64,000 bases of DNA from Massilia sp. BSC265. Lineage in GTDB: Bacteria > Pseudomonadota > Gammaproteobacteria > Burkholderiales > Burkholderiaceae_D. This document shows, in pieces, positions 8,236 to 16,409 of the stretch. The stretch lies in the NCBI RefSeq assembly GCF_000740675.1, contig NZ_JPXI01000026.1, positions 1 to 64,000 on the forward strand. The letters run 5' to 3'. The notes below the pieces were generated by a model that did no database searches, was not told where the DNA came from, and saw only the letters and a program-made list of their open reading frames with translations. How positions within the stretch are numbered: the stretch's first letter is position 1; the number at the start of each line of letters is the position of its first letter. The position numbers were made by a program, and so were the translations under genes.

Positions 8236-9534
8236 TTAGTAGCGGTGCGGATAAAGACGAATCTGCTTACCGCTGCCGGCATCGTCGTGCGTATAGCCAA
8301 GCAGGCGCAGCAGGGCGGCAACCAGGTGGTTCAGGTCGCGCAGCTCGACCCGCCGCTGCTGTTCCGTATGTACGCGCAAGCGGCCCTGCAGGGCGGTGGC
8401 GCAGGCATAGTCCATGCGCGCCAGGCGCGAGCAGTCCAGCACCAGCACCTCGCGGCCATCGGCATAGGCGTCGATGGCATCGAACAGCGCCGCGCAGTCT
8501 CCCAGGGCGAGCGGCGGCAGCAGGAAGCGGTCGCCCGCCACCGGGGCCGGCGCGGCGGTCGAGACATGCGTCAAGGCCTCGAAGGAGGGCGGCGACACCT
8601 CGAAGGTAACGCAATAATCCATCGCCGATTCCTCGAAATCCTTTTCGCGGTTGGACAGCAGGAGCAGCTCGAGCAGCAGCAGCCAGGGGGCTTCGCCCGA
8701 GCTCCGGTCGCCCACCGCCAGCATGGGGCGCAGGGTCGCCATCAGGGTGTCGGCGCCGGCCAGCACCAGTTGGCGTCCTTCCTTGCGCAGCGTCTGCAGC
8801 GCTTTCAATAACAGGGCGCAGCCCTCGGGAACGGCGCTGCGCACCGCGCCGACCTCGACCCGCACCAGGGGAGCCTTGGCGGTGAGCAGACGCTGCAGGC
8901 GTGGGGCGATGCCGCTGTCGAGGATGGGGCCGAAGCTTTCGGTGGCGGCCACGCCGGTCAGCTGCGCAACGTCCTGCGCCGGGGGCGGCGGCTGCCAGGC
9001 CGGCGGCGAGGTCTCGAAATGGCTGGCGTAGTCGATGGCGATGCTCTCGAACCGGCTTTCCTGGCCGGTAGCCTGGTAGAGGTCGAACAGCATCCACCAT
9101 GGCAGGCGTTCGTTCCGGCCGAAGTTCGCCAGGCTGTCGCGCAGCAGGCTTTCCGCGGCGGCGGCCTGGCCGTTGGCGTAGAGGATGGCGCCTTCCTCGA
9201 CGGCCGGGGCGGTGGCCGGCACGGCCGCGGCGTCGGGCAGCTCGTCGACACCGGGTTCAGGGTCGGGAAGGGCGGCGGGTGCGGCGGCCGGGCGGCGCGC
9301 CGCGCTGCCCCAGGCCGGCTCGTCGTCGAAGATGGCGGAGGTCATCTCCAGCTCGATCTCGTCGATCTTGGCGGCAGTGGCGCGTGCGATGGCGCGCTGG
9401 CGTTCGCGCTCAGCTTCGCTGTCGAGGCGCGAGGGTTCGCCGGCGCGCAGGCGCGTGTCGACGACGACGAATGAAGCAGATGCGTCCTCGGCTGGCGTGT
9501 CGCTCTTTTTCTTCAGGAAGGAGAACAGCCCCAT
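8236..9534 (-). CDS. Two-unit STAS-like domain protein
   Basis: 432 residues. After a Lys-rich N-terminus (MGLFSFLKKK) and a low-complexity Ala/Pro/Glu linker (about 75-115), two similar units follow. Each has a helical segment ending in a near-repeated motif (FESIAIDYASHFETSPP at 162-178; FEESAMDYCVTFEVSPP at 300-316) and then a STAS-like alpha/beta domain (about 195-275 and 335-415). The second has the usual VLDCSRLARMDYACATAL core, where Ser/Asp of anti-sigma-antagonist proteins would lie. Such proteins act as partner-binding modules in regulatory systems; no partner kinase is nearby. ATG 9534 is preferred; the frame stays open upstream without conserved sequence. It lies between hslV and dksA on the same strand, with its own gap on either side. 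Confidence 0.78.
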   Translation of the reverse strand: MGLFSFLKKKSDTPAEDASASFVVVDTRLRAGEPSRLDSEAERERQRAIARATAAKIDEIELEMTSAIFDDEPAWGSAARRPAAAPAALPDPEPGVDELPDAAAVPATAPAVEEGAILYANGQAAAAESLLRDSLANFGRNERLPWWMLFDLYQATGQESRFESIAIDYASHFETSPPAWQPPPPAQDVAQLTGVAATESFGPILDSGIAPRLQRLLTAKAPLVRVEVGAVRSAVPEGCALLLKALQTLRKEGRQLVLAGADTLMATLRPMLAVGDRSSGEAPWLLLLELLLLSNREKDFEESAMDYCVTFEVSPPSFEALTHVSTAAPAPVAGDRFLLPPLALGDCAALFDAIDAYADGREVLVLDCSRLARMDYACATALQGRLRVHTEQQRRVELRDLNHLVAALLRLLGYTHDDAGSGKQIRLYPHRY

Positions 9535-9689
9535 GGTCCCCAATGGATAATTGAACAAGCCCCTGCACGAGCATGACGGTAGCACGGCTGAAGGCGGCAC
9601 GTGCTGCGCGCACGCGTATGCGCCTGCGCAGCACCGCTAGTGTATCCGATGGGAAATAAAACATATGCACGGTAGCTAGCGTGCAAAAG

Positions 9690-9718
9690 AAAAAGCATGC
9701 CTTGCGGGCATGCTTTTT
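9690..9718 (-). terminator. Terminator after dksA (usable in both directions)
   Basis: GCATGCC at 9695-9701 and GGCATGC at 9707-9713 form the stem, with A5 on one side and T5 on the other. Confidence 0.88.
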
Positions 9719-9737
9719 CGGTGGGGTATTGGATGAA

Positions 9738-10190
9738 TCAGTCGCCGTACAGCTTCTGCTTCAGTTCGCGGCGCTGCTGGGCTTCCAGCGACAGGGTTGC
9801 CGTAGGACGGGCGATCAGGCGCGGGATGCCGATCGGCTCGCCGGTTTCTTCGCACCAGCCATACTCGCCGTTTTCGATGGCCTGCAGCGATTGCTGGACC
9901 TTCTTGAGCAGCTTGCGTTCGCGGTCGCGGGTGCGCAGTTCCAGCGCGTGTTCTTCTTCGATGGTCGCGCGGTCGGCCGGGTCCGGCACCAGCACGGTTT
10001 CGCGCAGGTGTTCGGTGGTCTCGCCAGCATTTTTCAGCAGTTCTTTCTCGAGCTCCTGCAGGCGGTTGCGGAAGAACGCGAGCTGTGCCGGATTCATGTA
10101 GTCATCGTCGCTCATCGCCCGAATTTCTTCTTCCGTCAGAAGGCGTTCTTCGAGCTGCGCGGCGGTATTCGGTTTCGTTGTTTTAGTCAT
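9738..10190 (-). CDS. dksA: RNA polymerase-binding transcription factor DksA, one-cysteine type
   Basis: 150 residues. DksA enters the RNA polymerase secondary channel and, with ppGpp, reprograms rRNA and amino-acid promoters. The coiled coil (about 35-108) ends at the DPADRA tip (70-75), the DxxDxA motif needed for function. In the C-terminal zinc-finger-like fold only Cys113 remains (GWCEETGEP); the other three cysteines of E. coli DksA are replaced (LSLEAQ where LCIDCK is expected). This cysteine-poor form is common in alpha- and betaproteobacteria and should fold without structural zinc. Length is typical. A terminator follows. Confidence 0.95.
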   Translation of the reverse strand: MTKTTKPNTAAQLEERLLTEEEIRAMSDDDYMNPAQLAFFRNRLQELEKELLKNAGETTEHLRETVLVPDPADRATIEEEHALELRTRDRERKLLKKVQQSLQAIENGEYGWCEETGEPIGIPRLIARPTATLSLEAQQRRELKQKLYGD

Positions 10191-10279
10191 GATGCCTTCG
10201 ATACGACAGAGGTTTTCATTTTAGCAGCAAACTCAGCATTGACACCTTTGCAACGGATGCATGTCGCGCTTGCTGCCCC

Positions 10280-10297
10280 GGACGGCGATCGCCGTCC
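10280..10297. repeat. Perfect 18-bp palindrome upstream of dksA
   Basis: GGACGGCGATCGCCGTCC reads the same on both strands and lies in the 248-base gap between dksA and the CobW gene. No T run follows, so it is not a classic terminator; a protein-binding site or remnant hairpin is possible. Confidence 0.6.
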
Positions 10298-10438
10298 TTC
10301 ACTGCCTGTCCCGGCCCGGCATGCAGCTGGCGTGGGACGATGCCCGGATGCGCCGGCGCGCTAGCGCTGGTGCCCGGCCTGCCAACTATCATGGCAGGTC
10401 GTCAGCGAGCCCGGACCTGCCCGCAAAACTGATGTAGT

Positions 10439-11506
10439 TTATACCAAACATTGTTCGAGTCCGCGGATAAATACGTCTTTTAGTAAATTTTTACCAATAA
10501 AAACCATTTTACTGCCACGGATTTCTCCTTCGCCCCACTTTGCGCCGAGGTCGCTTCCCATGATTTGATGCACGCCTTGGAACACGACTTTGCGGTCGGC
10601 GCCCGCCATCGACAGCACGCCTTTGTAGCGCAGCATCTGCGGGCCGAAGACCTGCACCATGCTGCCCAGGAACTGGTCGAGGCGCTCCGGATCGAAGGCG
10701 CGCTCGCTCTTGAAGACGAAGGCGGCGATGTCGTCGGTGTGGTGGCTGCGATGGTGATCGTGTCCATGGTCGTGGTGAGTGCAGGCCTCGCCGTGGGCAT
10801 GGTCATGGCCACAATGCTCGCCGTGCTCATGATCATGATCTTCCTCCGCGCGCAGGAAGTCCGGGTCCAGTTCCAGCTTGTCGTTCAGGTTGAAGCCGCG
10901 CAGGTCCAGCACTTCCGAGATCGGCGCGCGGCCGAAGTCACTGAGCGAGATCGGGGCGCGCGGATTGATGCGGTGCAGGCGGGACGTCAAGGCATCCACG
11001 GCGGCGGCATCGACCAGATCTGTTTTCGACAGCAGGATCTTGTCGGCAAAGCCGACCTGGCGCTGGGCTTCCTCGTGGCGGTCCAGCTGGTCCATGGCGT
11101 GGCGTGCGTCGACCACGGTCACCACGGCATCGAGCATGTAGTTAGCGCCCACTTCTTCATCGACGAAGAAGGTTTGCGCCACCGGACCCGGGTTGGCCAG
11201 GCCGGTGGTCTCGATCACCACGCGATCGAAGGCGATCTCGCCGGCGGCACGCTTCTGGGCCAGGTTGGTCAGGGCCACGATCAGGTCGCCACGCACGGTG
11301 CAGCAGATGCAGCCATTGTTCATCTCGACGATCTGCTCGCCGGTATCGCGCACCAGGATCTCGTTGTCGATGTTTTCCTGGCCGAATTCGTTTTCGATGA
11401 CCGCGATGCGCAGGCCGTGTTCCTCGTGCAGAATGCGGTTGAGGAGGGTGGTCTTGCCTGCGCCGAGGAAGCCGGTGAGGATCGTGCTTGGGATGGGTTC
11501 CATCAT
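10439..11506 (-). CDS. CobW/ZNG1-family (G3E) metal-chaperone GTPase with His-rich loop
   Basis: 355 residues. The N-terminal GTPase has a P-loop GFLGAGKTT (12-20), the zinc-binding NNGCICCTV motif (CxCC at 66-69), ETTGLANPGP (Walker B/switch), and SKTD as the base-recognition motif. A loop at about 225-255 is packed with His/Asp/Glu/Cys (HDHEHGEHCGHDHAHGEAC) and looks like a metal-collecting arm, before the CobW C-terminal domain. These proteins deliver zinc or other metals to client enzymes using GTP hydrolysis. MMEPIPSTIL is taken as the start; residues upstream in frame are not conserved-looking. No zur box was recognised. It is probably a single-gene unit. Confidence 0.9.
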   Translation of the reverse strand: MMEPIPSTILTGFLGAGKTTLLNRILHEEHGLRIAVIENEFGQENIDNEILVRDTGEQIVEMNNGCICCTVRGDLIVALTNLAQKRAAGEIAFDRVVIETTGLANPGPVAQTFFVDEEVGANYMLDAVVTVVDARHAMDQLDRHEEAQRQVGFADKILLSKTDLVDAAAVDALTSRLHRINPRAPISLSDFGRAPISEVLDLRGFNLNDKLELDPDFLRAEEDHDHEHGEHCGHDHAHGEACTHHDHGHDHHRSHHTDDIAAFVFKSERAFDPERLDQFLGSMVQVFGPQMLRYKGVLSMAGADRKVVFQGVHQIMGSDLGAKWGEGEIRGSKMVFIGKNLLKDVFIRGLEQCLV

Positions 11507-11635
11507 GTTCGCTTTAGTGTCGGTTGCGTCCGCATCGGGCGGGAGAATCGGGGGATTATGCCGGATTTCGTGCAACATCACCATGAATCAACTGTGCAAC
11601 GTCTTGACGTAAGTCACAGTTTTGCCAGGTTTTGC

Positions 11636-12592
11636 TTATTTCGACTTTGCCCGCGGATGGGCCTTGTCATAGACGGCAGCCAGGTGCTGGAAGTCGAGCG
11701 CCGTGTAAACCTGGGTCGAGGTGATGCTCGCGTGCCCGAGCAGCTCCTGCACCGCGCGCAGGTCGCCCGATGACTGCAGCACGTGCGAGGCAAAGGAGTG
11801 GCGCAGCACGTGCGGATGGACGTGCACCGGCGTTCCGGCGCGCAGCGCGTGCGCTTTCAGGCGGGTCTGCACGACGCGCGGCGTGATGCGCGTGCCGCGG
11901 CTTGATAAGAACAGGGCGGCGCTGCCGTCGCGCGCGACAGGGCGCACAGCGAGCCAGGCGATGAGCGCCGAGCGCGCCGGCCCGCCGACGGGCACGCGCC
12001 GCATCTTGCCGCCCTTGCCGGTGACGACCACGTCGCCGGCCTGCAAATCGAGCCAACCGAGCGACGAGGCGGGCTTGCCATGCATGCCATTGCCGGCTTC
12101 GGTATAGACCATGTCGAGGCTGGCCAGTTCCGACACCCGCAGGCCGCTGGAGTACAGCAGTTCGAACATGGCGCGGTCGCACAGCTCGGCCGGTTCCGGG
12201 TGGCCCTTGGCATGGGCCTCCATCAGCTGCACCGCGTCGTCGACCGACAGGGCCTTGGGCAGGGTTTTCGGCCGGCGCGGGGCGCGCACGCCCTCGACCG
12301 GGTTGGCGCTCAAGGCGACCTGGCCCGACAGCCACGCATAGAAGCCGCGCCAGCCGGACAGCTTGCGCGCGATCGAGCGTGCCGATTGGCCGCCGGCATG
12401 CATTTTCGCGGCGAAGCGGCGGATGTCGTGGTGGGTCAGCCGCGGCCAGTCCTCGTGCCCGGCCAGGGTGGCGAGTTCCTGCAGGTCGCGGCGGTAGGCC
12501 GCGACCGTGTGCGGCGACAGCTGGCGCTGGGTGGCCAGTTCGCCTAGGTAGCGGGTCGGCCAGCTCATCTGCCCAGCCTGCGCCGCCGTCAT
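11636..12592 (-). CDS. xerC: Tyrosine recombinase XerC
   Basis: 318 residues. XerC acts with XerD at dif to resolve chromosome dimers at division. The catalytic set is complete: Arg152 (SGLRVSEL), Lys193 (VTGKGGKMR), His261 and Arg264 (HPHVLRHSF), His287 (GHASI) and nucleophile Tyr296. An extra loop of about 16 residues (163-179, TEAGNGMHGKPASS) lies between the catalytic Arg and the beta-hairpin Lys, which is longer than in E. coli XerC. The gene starts four bases after the DUF484 gene stop, the usual DUF484-xerC pairing. Confidence 0.95.
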   Translation of the reverse strand: MTAAQAGQMSWPTRYLGELATQRQLSPHTVAAYRRDLQELATLAGHEDWPRLTHHDIRRFAAKMHAGGQSARSIARKLSGWRGFYAWLSGQVALSANPVEGVRAPRRPKTLPKALSVDDAVQLMEAHAKGHPEPAELCDRAMFELLYSSGLRVSELASLDMVYTEAGNGMHGKPASSLGWLDLQAGDVVVTGKGGKMRRVPVGGPARSALIAWLAVRPVARDGSAALFLSSRGTRITPRVVQTRLKAHALRAGTPVHVHPHVLRHSFASHVLQSSGDLRAVQELLGHASITSTQVYTALDFQHLAAVYDKAHPRAKSK

Positions 12593-12596
12593 GGGA

Positions 12597-13262
12597 TCAG
12601 GCCCGCAGCGGAGCCAGCGCAGTGCTGGCGGTGGCTGCGATGTGGACCAGGAAGTCGGTCGCCATGGTCGAGGTGAAGCGGTCGTCGTTGGGGGCGCCCA
12701 GCACCAGCAGGCCGAAGGTCTTGCCGTCGGCGACGAGCGGCATCAGGACGGTCGAGCGTACCGCGGCCGGGTCGTCGAGCCAGCGCACCGCTTCGAAGTC
12801 GTTGTTCAGGCCGCAGTAGGGCGCGCGCAGGCTGGCTGCGAACAGTCTGGCATCGTCCGACACGCCATTGGTGAACCAGGTATCGGCATAGTCCGGCTTC
12901 AGGTTCCACAGGCGCAGCGTCACCTGCGGCACCATGAATTCGGTGCGCAGTGCGTCGACCAGGTCGCGCGCAATGGCGCTGCCGCCCGTGGATGCCAGCA
13001 GGGCCTGGTTCCAGGCGTGGAAGCGGTTGGCGATCGCATGGTTTTCCTCGGCGCGGCGGGTCAGCTCGGCCAGGCGCAGCTCGAGGACGCGGTACTTGTC
13101 GCGCATGACCTCCATCTGGCGCTCCTGCAGCGACACGGCGCGGCCGGTCAGCGGGCTCGACAGCTTCACTTCGCCCAGCAGGCCAGCGTGCTCCTCGAAG
13201 AATTGCGGGTGGTCGATGAGGTATTGGGCGACGGCCTTGGCGTCGAGCGTATCGGTGGTCAT
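12597..13262 (-). CDS. DUF484 family protein (GAF-like) upstream of xerC
   Basis: 221 residues. DUF484 proteins have a short N-terminal helix domain (VAQYLIDHPQFFEEHAGLL), a coiled coil (about 45-90) and a GAF-like fold (about 90-215). Their role is unknown, but in many proteobacteria they are encoded between dapF and xerC. Here the xerC link is kept (four-base gap) while dapF lies about 7.8 kb further along the same strand. ATG 13262 gives the conserved N-terminus. Confidence 0.9.
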   Translation of the reverse strand: MTTDTLDAKAVAQYLIDHPQFFEEHAGLLGEVKLSSPLTGRAVSLQERQMEVMRDKYRVLELRLAELTRRAEENHAIANRFHAWNQALLASTGGSAIARDLVDALRTEFMVPQVTLRLWNLKPDYADTWFTNGVSDDARLFAASLRAPYCGLNNDFEAVRWLDDPAAVRSTVLMPLVADGKTFGLLVLGAPNDDRFTSTMATDFLVHIAATASTALAPLRA

Positions 13263-13325
13263 GAAAATACTAGGTGAAAAAGTTCGTCCGTCATTTTACC
13301 TGACAGCCATATATCGACGGGACAT

Positions 13326-13351
13326 AAAAAAAGACGCCCCGGAGGGCGTCT
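13326..13351 (-). terminator. Terminator after the first porin gene
   Basis: On the minus strand GACGCCC (13350-13344) pairs with GGGCGTC (13339-13333), followed by seven Ts (13332-13326). Confidence 0.88.
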
Positions 13352-13369
13352 CTTGAGAGCGGCAGAAGC

Positions 13370-14653
13370 TTAGAAGCGGTGGCGGATGCCGACTTGCAGT
13401 GCGCGGCCGTCTGCGCCCGGGGTCTCGGTGAAGCCGCCCGGGTTGCCCGCGGTGCCCGGTGCGTACTGCGCCAGGCCCTTGTTCTTGATGAAGGCCGCCA
13501 CGGTGTACAGGTCGGTGCGCTTCGACAGGAAGTGGTCGTAGCCGATCGCGTACAGGTTGGCGTCGCTGTTGGTCGGGGTACGGTCGTTCTGGTGCGCGTA
13601 CTGGGCCATGATGCGGCCGCTGCCCACCTTGTAGTGCGCGCCCACCTGGTAGCTGTTGGCGTCCTGCTGGGTGTTGTTGCGCAGCGCGGGCAGGAAGATG
13701 TTGTTACGCAGCGCAGCCTGGGTAGCTGCCGGGATGCCCAGTTGCGTCAGGGCTGGCGCGACGCCGGTGTCCCAGCCTGCGGTGTAGTCGGCGATCAGGA
13801 CCGAGTTGCTGTTGCGCTGGCTGTGGAAGCCGGCGAACAGTTTCCAGGTCTCGTTCAGCTGGTAAGAACCGCCCACGGTGGTGGTACGCAGGCTCGGACG
13901 ATTCTGCTGGTCGTAGCCGTGGTTGTAGCCGATGCCGACGTCGAAGCCGTTGGCCGCGTAGGTCACGGCGGCGGCGCGGAACTTGTTGTAGCGGCCGAGG
14001 TAGCCCGAACCTTTCGGACCGTACATAAGGGAACCGCCGATGCCGTTCGGCAGGGCGATGCGGTACTGGATGGCTTCCTGCGAGCGGATGTCCGCGCCCA
14101 GCGCGGTGAAGCCGGCGGTGCCGCCGGTCACGTGGCCCCAGGTACCGCCGGTGCCCGATTCGAAGGTATCGGCCTTGTTGAAGACTTCATAGCCCGGGGT
14201 GTACATGCGGCCCAGCAGGATGGCGCCCATCGGGGTGATCAGGCCGACCATCGCGGTGCGGTCGAACAGCGCACGTTCCTGGTTGACGGCCGGACCGTTC
14301 GGCGGCTGGATCAGGGACTGCAGGCGAGTCAGGACCGCCGGCGGGATGCCGTTCATGCCGCGCAGCAGGTAGGTGCCCGGATTGTCGTTCATCAGGGTCG
14401 GCTGCTGGGTGCCGGTGTCGAGTTCGACGCGCGCTTCGAGATTGAAGATTGCCTTGTAACCGTTGCCGAGATCCTCGGTGCCCTTGAAACCGATGCGCGA
14501 ACCATCGGCGCCGCCGCTATAGATCTTGGTCGGGCCACCTTTTTGCCACATCACGCCGGCGTCGGCGATACCGTAGATCTGCACGCTGGTCTGCGCGAAG
14601 GCCGGGATTGCGAAACAGGTGCCGAGCAGCGCGGCCAGGATACTTTTCTTCAT
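13370..14653 (-). CDS. Gram-negative porin (OmpC-type, 16-strand)
   Basis: 427 residues. Signal peptide MKKSILAALLGTCFAIPAFA, then the porin start QTSVQIYGIADAGV. Typical motifs follow: RIGFKGTEDLGNGYKAIFNLE, an LLGRMYTPGYE segment of the constriction region, repeated amphipathic strands, and a C-terminal Phe (GIRHRF) needed for outer-membrane assembly. It is longer than the second porin because of long loops (about 90-125 and 270-310). GGAG lies just upstream of ATG 14653. Own terminator downstream. Substrate range cannot be predicted. Confidence 0.93.
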   Translation of the reverse strand: MKKSILAALLGTCFAIPAFAQTSVQIYGIADAGVMWQKGGPTKIYSGGADGSRIGFKGTEDLGNGYKAIFNLEARVELDTGTQQPTLMNDNPGTYLLRGMNGIPPAVLTRLQSLIQPPNGPAVNQERALFDRTAMVGLITPMGAILLGRMYTPGYEVFNKADTFESGTGGTWGHVTGGTAGFTALGADIRSQEAIQYRIALPNGIGGSLMYGPKGSGYLGRYNKFRAAAVTYAANGFDVGIGYNHGYDQQNRPSLRTTTVGGSYQLNETWKLFAGFHSQRNSNSVLIADYTAGWDTGVAPALTQLGIPAATQAALRNNIFLPALRNNTQQDANSYQVGAHYKVGSGRIMAQYAHQNDRTPTNSDANLYAIGYDHFLSKRTDLYTVAAFIKNKGLAQYAPGTAGNPGGFTETPGADGRALQVGIRHRF

Positions 14654-14795
14654 TGGGTCTCCATTAATTTTGCGAACGAGCGTTTTGTTACGCGCCTTGC
14701 CAATATGCCATTGCTTCAGTGCACTGTACAGGCCCCCGATGCGGGAGGCCACGGCGTCTTGGCAGACGTTGCTTAAAAACTACAAAAAAAGGGGC

Positions 14796-14827
14796 AAAAA
14801 AGGCGGGCATGGTCGCCCATGCCCGCC
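14796..14827 (-). terminator. Terminator after the second porin gene
   Basis: On the minus strand GGCGGGCATGG (14827-14817) pairs with CCATGCCCGCC (14812-14802), followed by six Ts (14801-14796). Confidence 0.9.
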
Positions 14828-14869
14828 CCGTGGAAGGGCAGGCCCGTGGGCCCGCACTCCGGATACGGC

Positions 14870-15922
14870 TTAGAACGAGTGATTCACACCCACGTCATAA
14901 TGATTGACGGTCGACTGCAGGGCATTGATGCCCTTCTTGCGCGATGCATCGACGTACAGGTAGGTGCGCTTCGACAGGCTGTATTCGTAGCCGAGCGACA
15001 GTTGCTTGACCTTCTGCAGGCCGTCGACGTCCTTGTGGCCATAGCCAGCCAGGAACTTGCCCGGGCCCATGGTGTAGTTCGCACCCAGCACCCATGCCTT
15101 GGTATTGGCATTGGCAAAGCGGTTGTGCTCCTGGTCCTGCTTCGAGTACAGGCCCATCAGTTTCAGTTCCGGGGTGGCGGCGAACGATGCGCCGATCGAC
15201 CAGACCTTCGATTCGACGGCGTTACGCTCGTAGCCGGCCATGAAGGCTGCCGGACCGTTGTTGTAGGTGCCGGTGATCGAGAACGGGTTGGCCGATGCTT
15301 CGGCGCCCACCGGGTACTGCGGGGCTGCCGGGGTGCCGCGGCCGATGACGGCCGGGCCGCCGCCGCCTTCCTTGGTGGCGATGGCGGCATTCAGCTGGAA
15401 GCCGCTGCTCACCGGCGAGTTGTACCAGATGGCGTTCGAGAAGCGGTTGGCGGTGTAACCCTGCACGTCCAGCGGCTGCGAGCTGTAGCCTGCGACGGCC
15501 AGGTCGGTCCAGAAGCCTGCCGGGCTCGGCGAAGCATGGAAGGGTTCGAAGGCGCCCACGGTTTCGTGGAACGGGGTCAGGCCGCGGCCGATGCGAACCA
15601 TGCCGAAGTCGCCCTGCAGGCCGACGCGGCTCTGGCCCTGGAACAGCGGACGTTGGGTGCCGTTGCTGCCGATTTCATTGGTGCCGGTGTCCGGCTCGTA
15701 ACGCATTTCGAGTTGGAACAGTGCCTTGAGGCCGTTGCCCAGTTCTTCAGTACCCTTGAAACCGAGGGTGTTCGAGGCACGCTTGCCGATGTTCAGGCTT
15801 TCGCCGCTGCGCTTGATGACGCCGGCGTCGATGGTGCCGTAGATCTGGACCGAAGTTTGTGCATGCACGGTGCCGGCAGCGAATGCGCCAAGCAGTGCGG
15901 CGGCCAGGAGGGAGTGTTTCAT
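14870..15922 (-). CDS. Gram-negative porin (OmpC-type), second copy
   Basis: 350 residues. Signal peptide ends at VHA; the mature protein starts QTSVQIYGTIDAGV and ends VGVNHSF with the terminal Phe. LGFKGTEELGNGLKALFQLE and VRIGRGLTPFHETVG are porin landmarks. About the usual size for betaproteobacterial porins and clearly related to the neighbouring, larger porin, which suggests an old tandem duplication. AAGGAAAC precedes the ATG at 15922. Two porin genes each with its own terminator imply separate control. Confidence 0.94.
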   Translation of the reverse strand: MKHSLLAAALLGAFAAGTVHAQTSVQIYGTIDAGVIKRSGESLNIGKRASNTLGFKGTEELGNGLKALFQLEMRYEPDTGTNEIGSNGTQRPLFQGQSRVGLQGDFGMVRIGRGLTPFHETVGAFEPFHASPSPAGFWTDLAVAGYSSQPLDVQGYTANRFSNAIWYNSPVSSGFQLNAAIATKEGGGGPAVIGRGTPAAPQYPVGAEASANPFSITGTYNNGPAAFMAGYERNAVESKVWSIGASFAATPELKLMGLYSKQDQEHNRFANANTKAWVLGANYTMGPGKFLAGYGHKDVDGLQKVKQLSLGYEYSLSKRTYLYVDASRKKGINALQSTVNHYDVGVNHSF

Positions 15923-16409
15923 TGTGTTTCCTTTTTTTCTTGAATAAAACTCAGCTATCCTGGCATTGAGACATTGAAGCCGAATGCCGGGATAACTGCA
16001 CCTTAAATGCTTGACTCGTCAAGATTATCGGTTTTGTCAATTATGAAGGGGGCAGTTGGTCGAAAGCCAATAATTCCAATCGTGCTGTTGTATTTTTGAA
16101 ACGCGCGGCAGCAAGGTGTAACAAATTGCTTCAAGGACACAAACGAACTCATCTTTTTGATACTTTGCGCGGCCTCAAGGAAGCCGGGAATTCGAGCGGA
16201 GCGGCAGCAATGACGCCGTAGACTCTGCGTCAAACCGAAGTGCGTAGCGACGGCAAGTCAGGGATTTCTTATATATTGGCTACTCTTGGCGTGAGGCCGT
16301 GGTACTGGCGGCGGCGCCGTTGCCATCGCTCGAGCGCGGTCTTCGAGCGTGATTCCCCGGTGAAGTCCGCTTGGCCGCACTGGCCGATTCCATACCAAGA
16401 CAAGCAATA
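15923..16409. other. 487-base gap between divergent porin and Sel1 genes
   Basis: Richer in A/T than its surroundings and without a convincing gene; a minus-strand frame at 16003-16233 has no start site or family match. In the presumed leader of the porin mRNA lie an imperfect hairpin (ATCCTGGCATT at 15957-15967 with AATGCCGGGAT at 15982-15992) and a small palindrome CTTGAC/GTCAAG at 16010-16023. These may influence porin expression; no promoter could be fixed. Confidence 0.6.

Noticed and set aside
16003-16233. 76-codon frame upstream of the second porin
   Set aside because: No ribosome site and no family resemblance; more likely part of the porin leader/promoter region.
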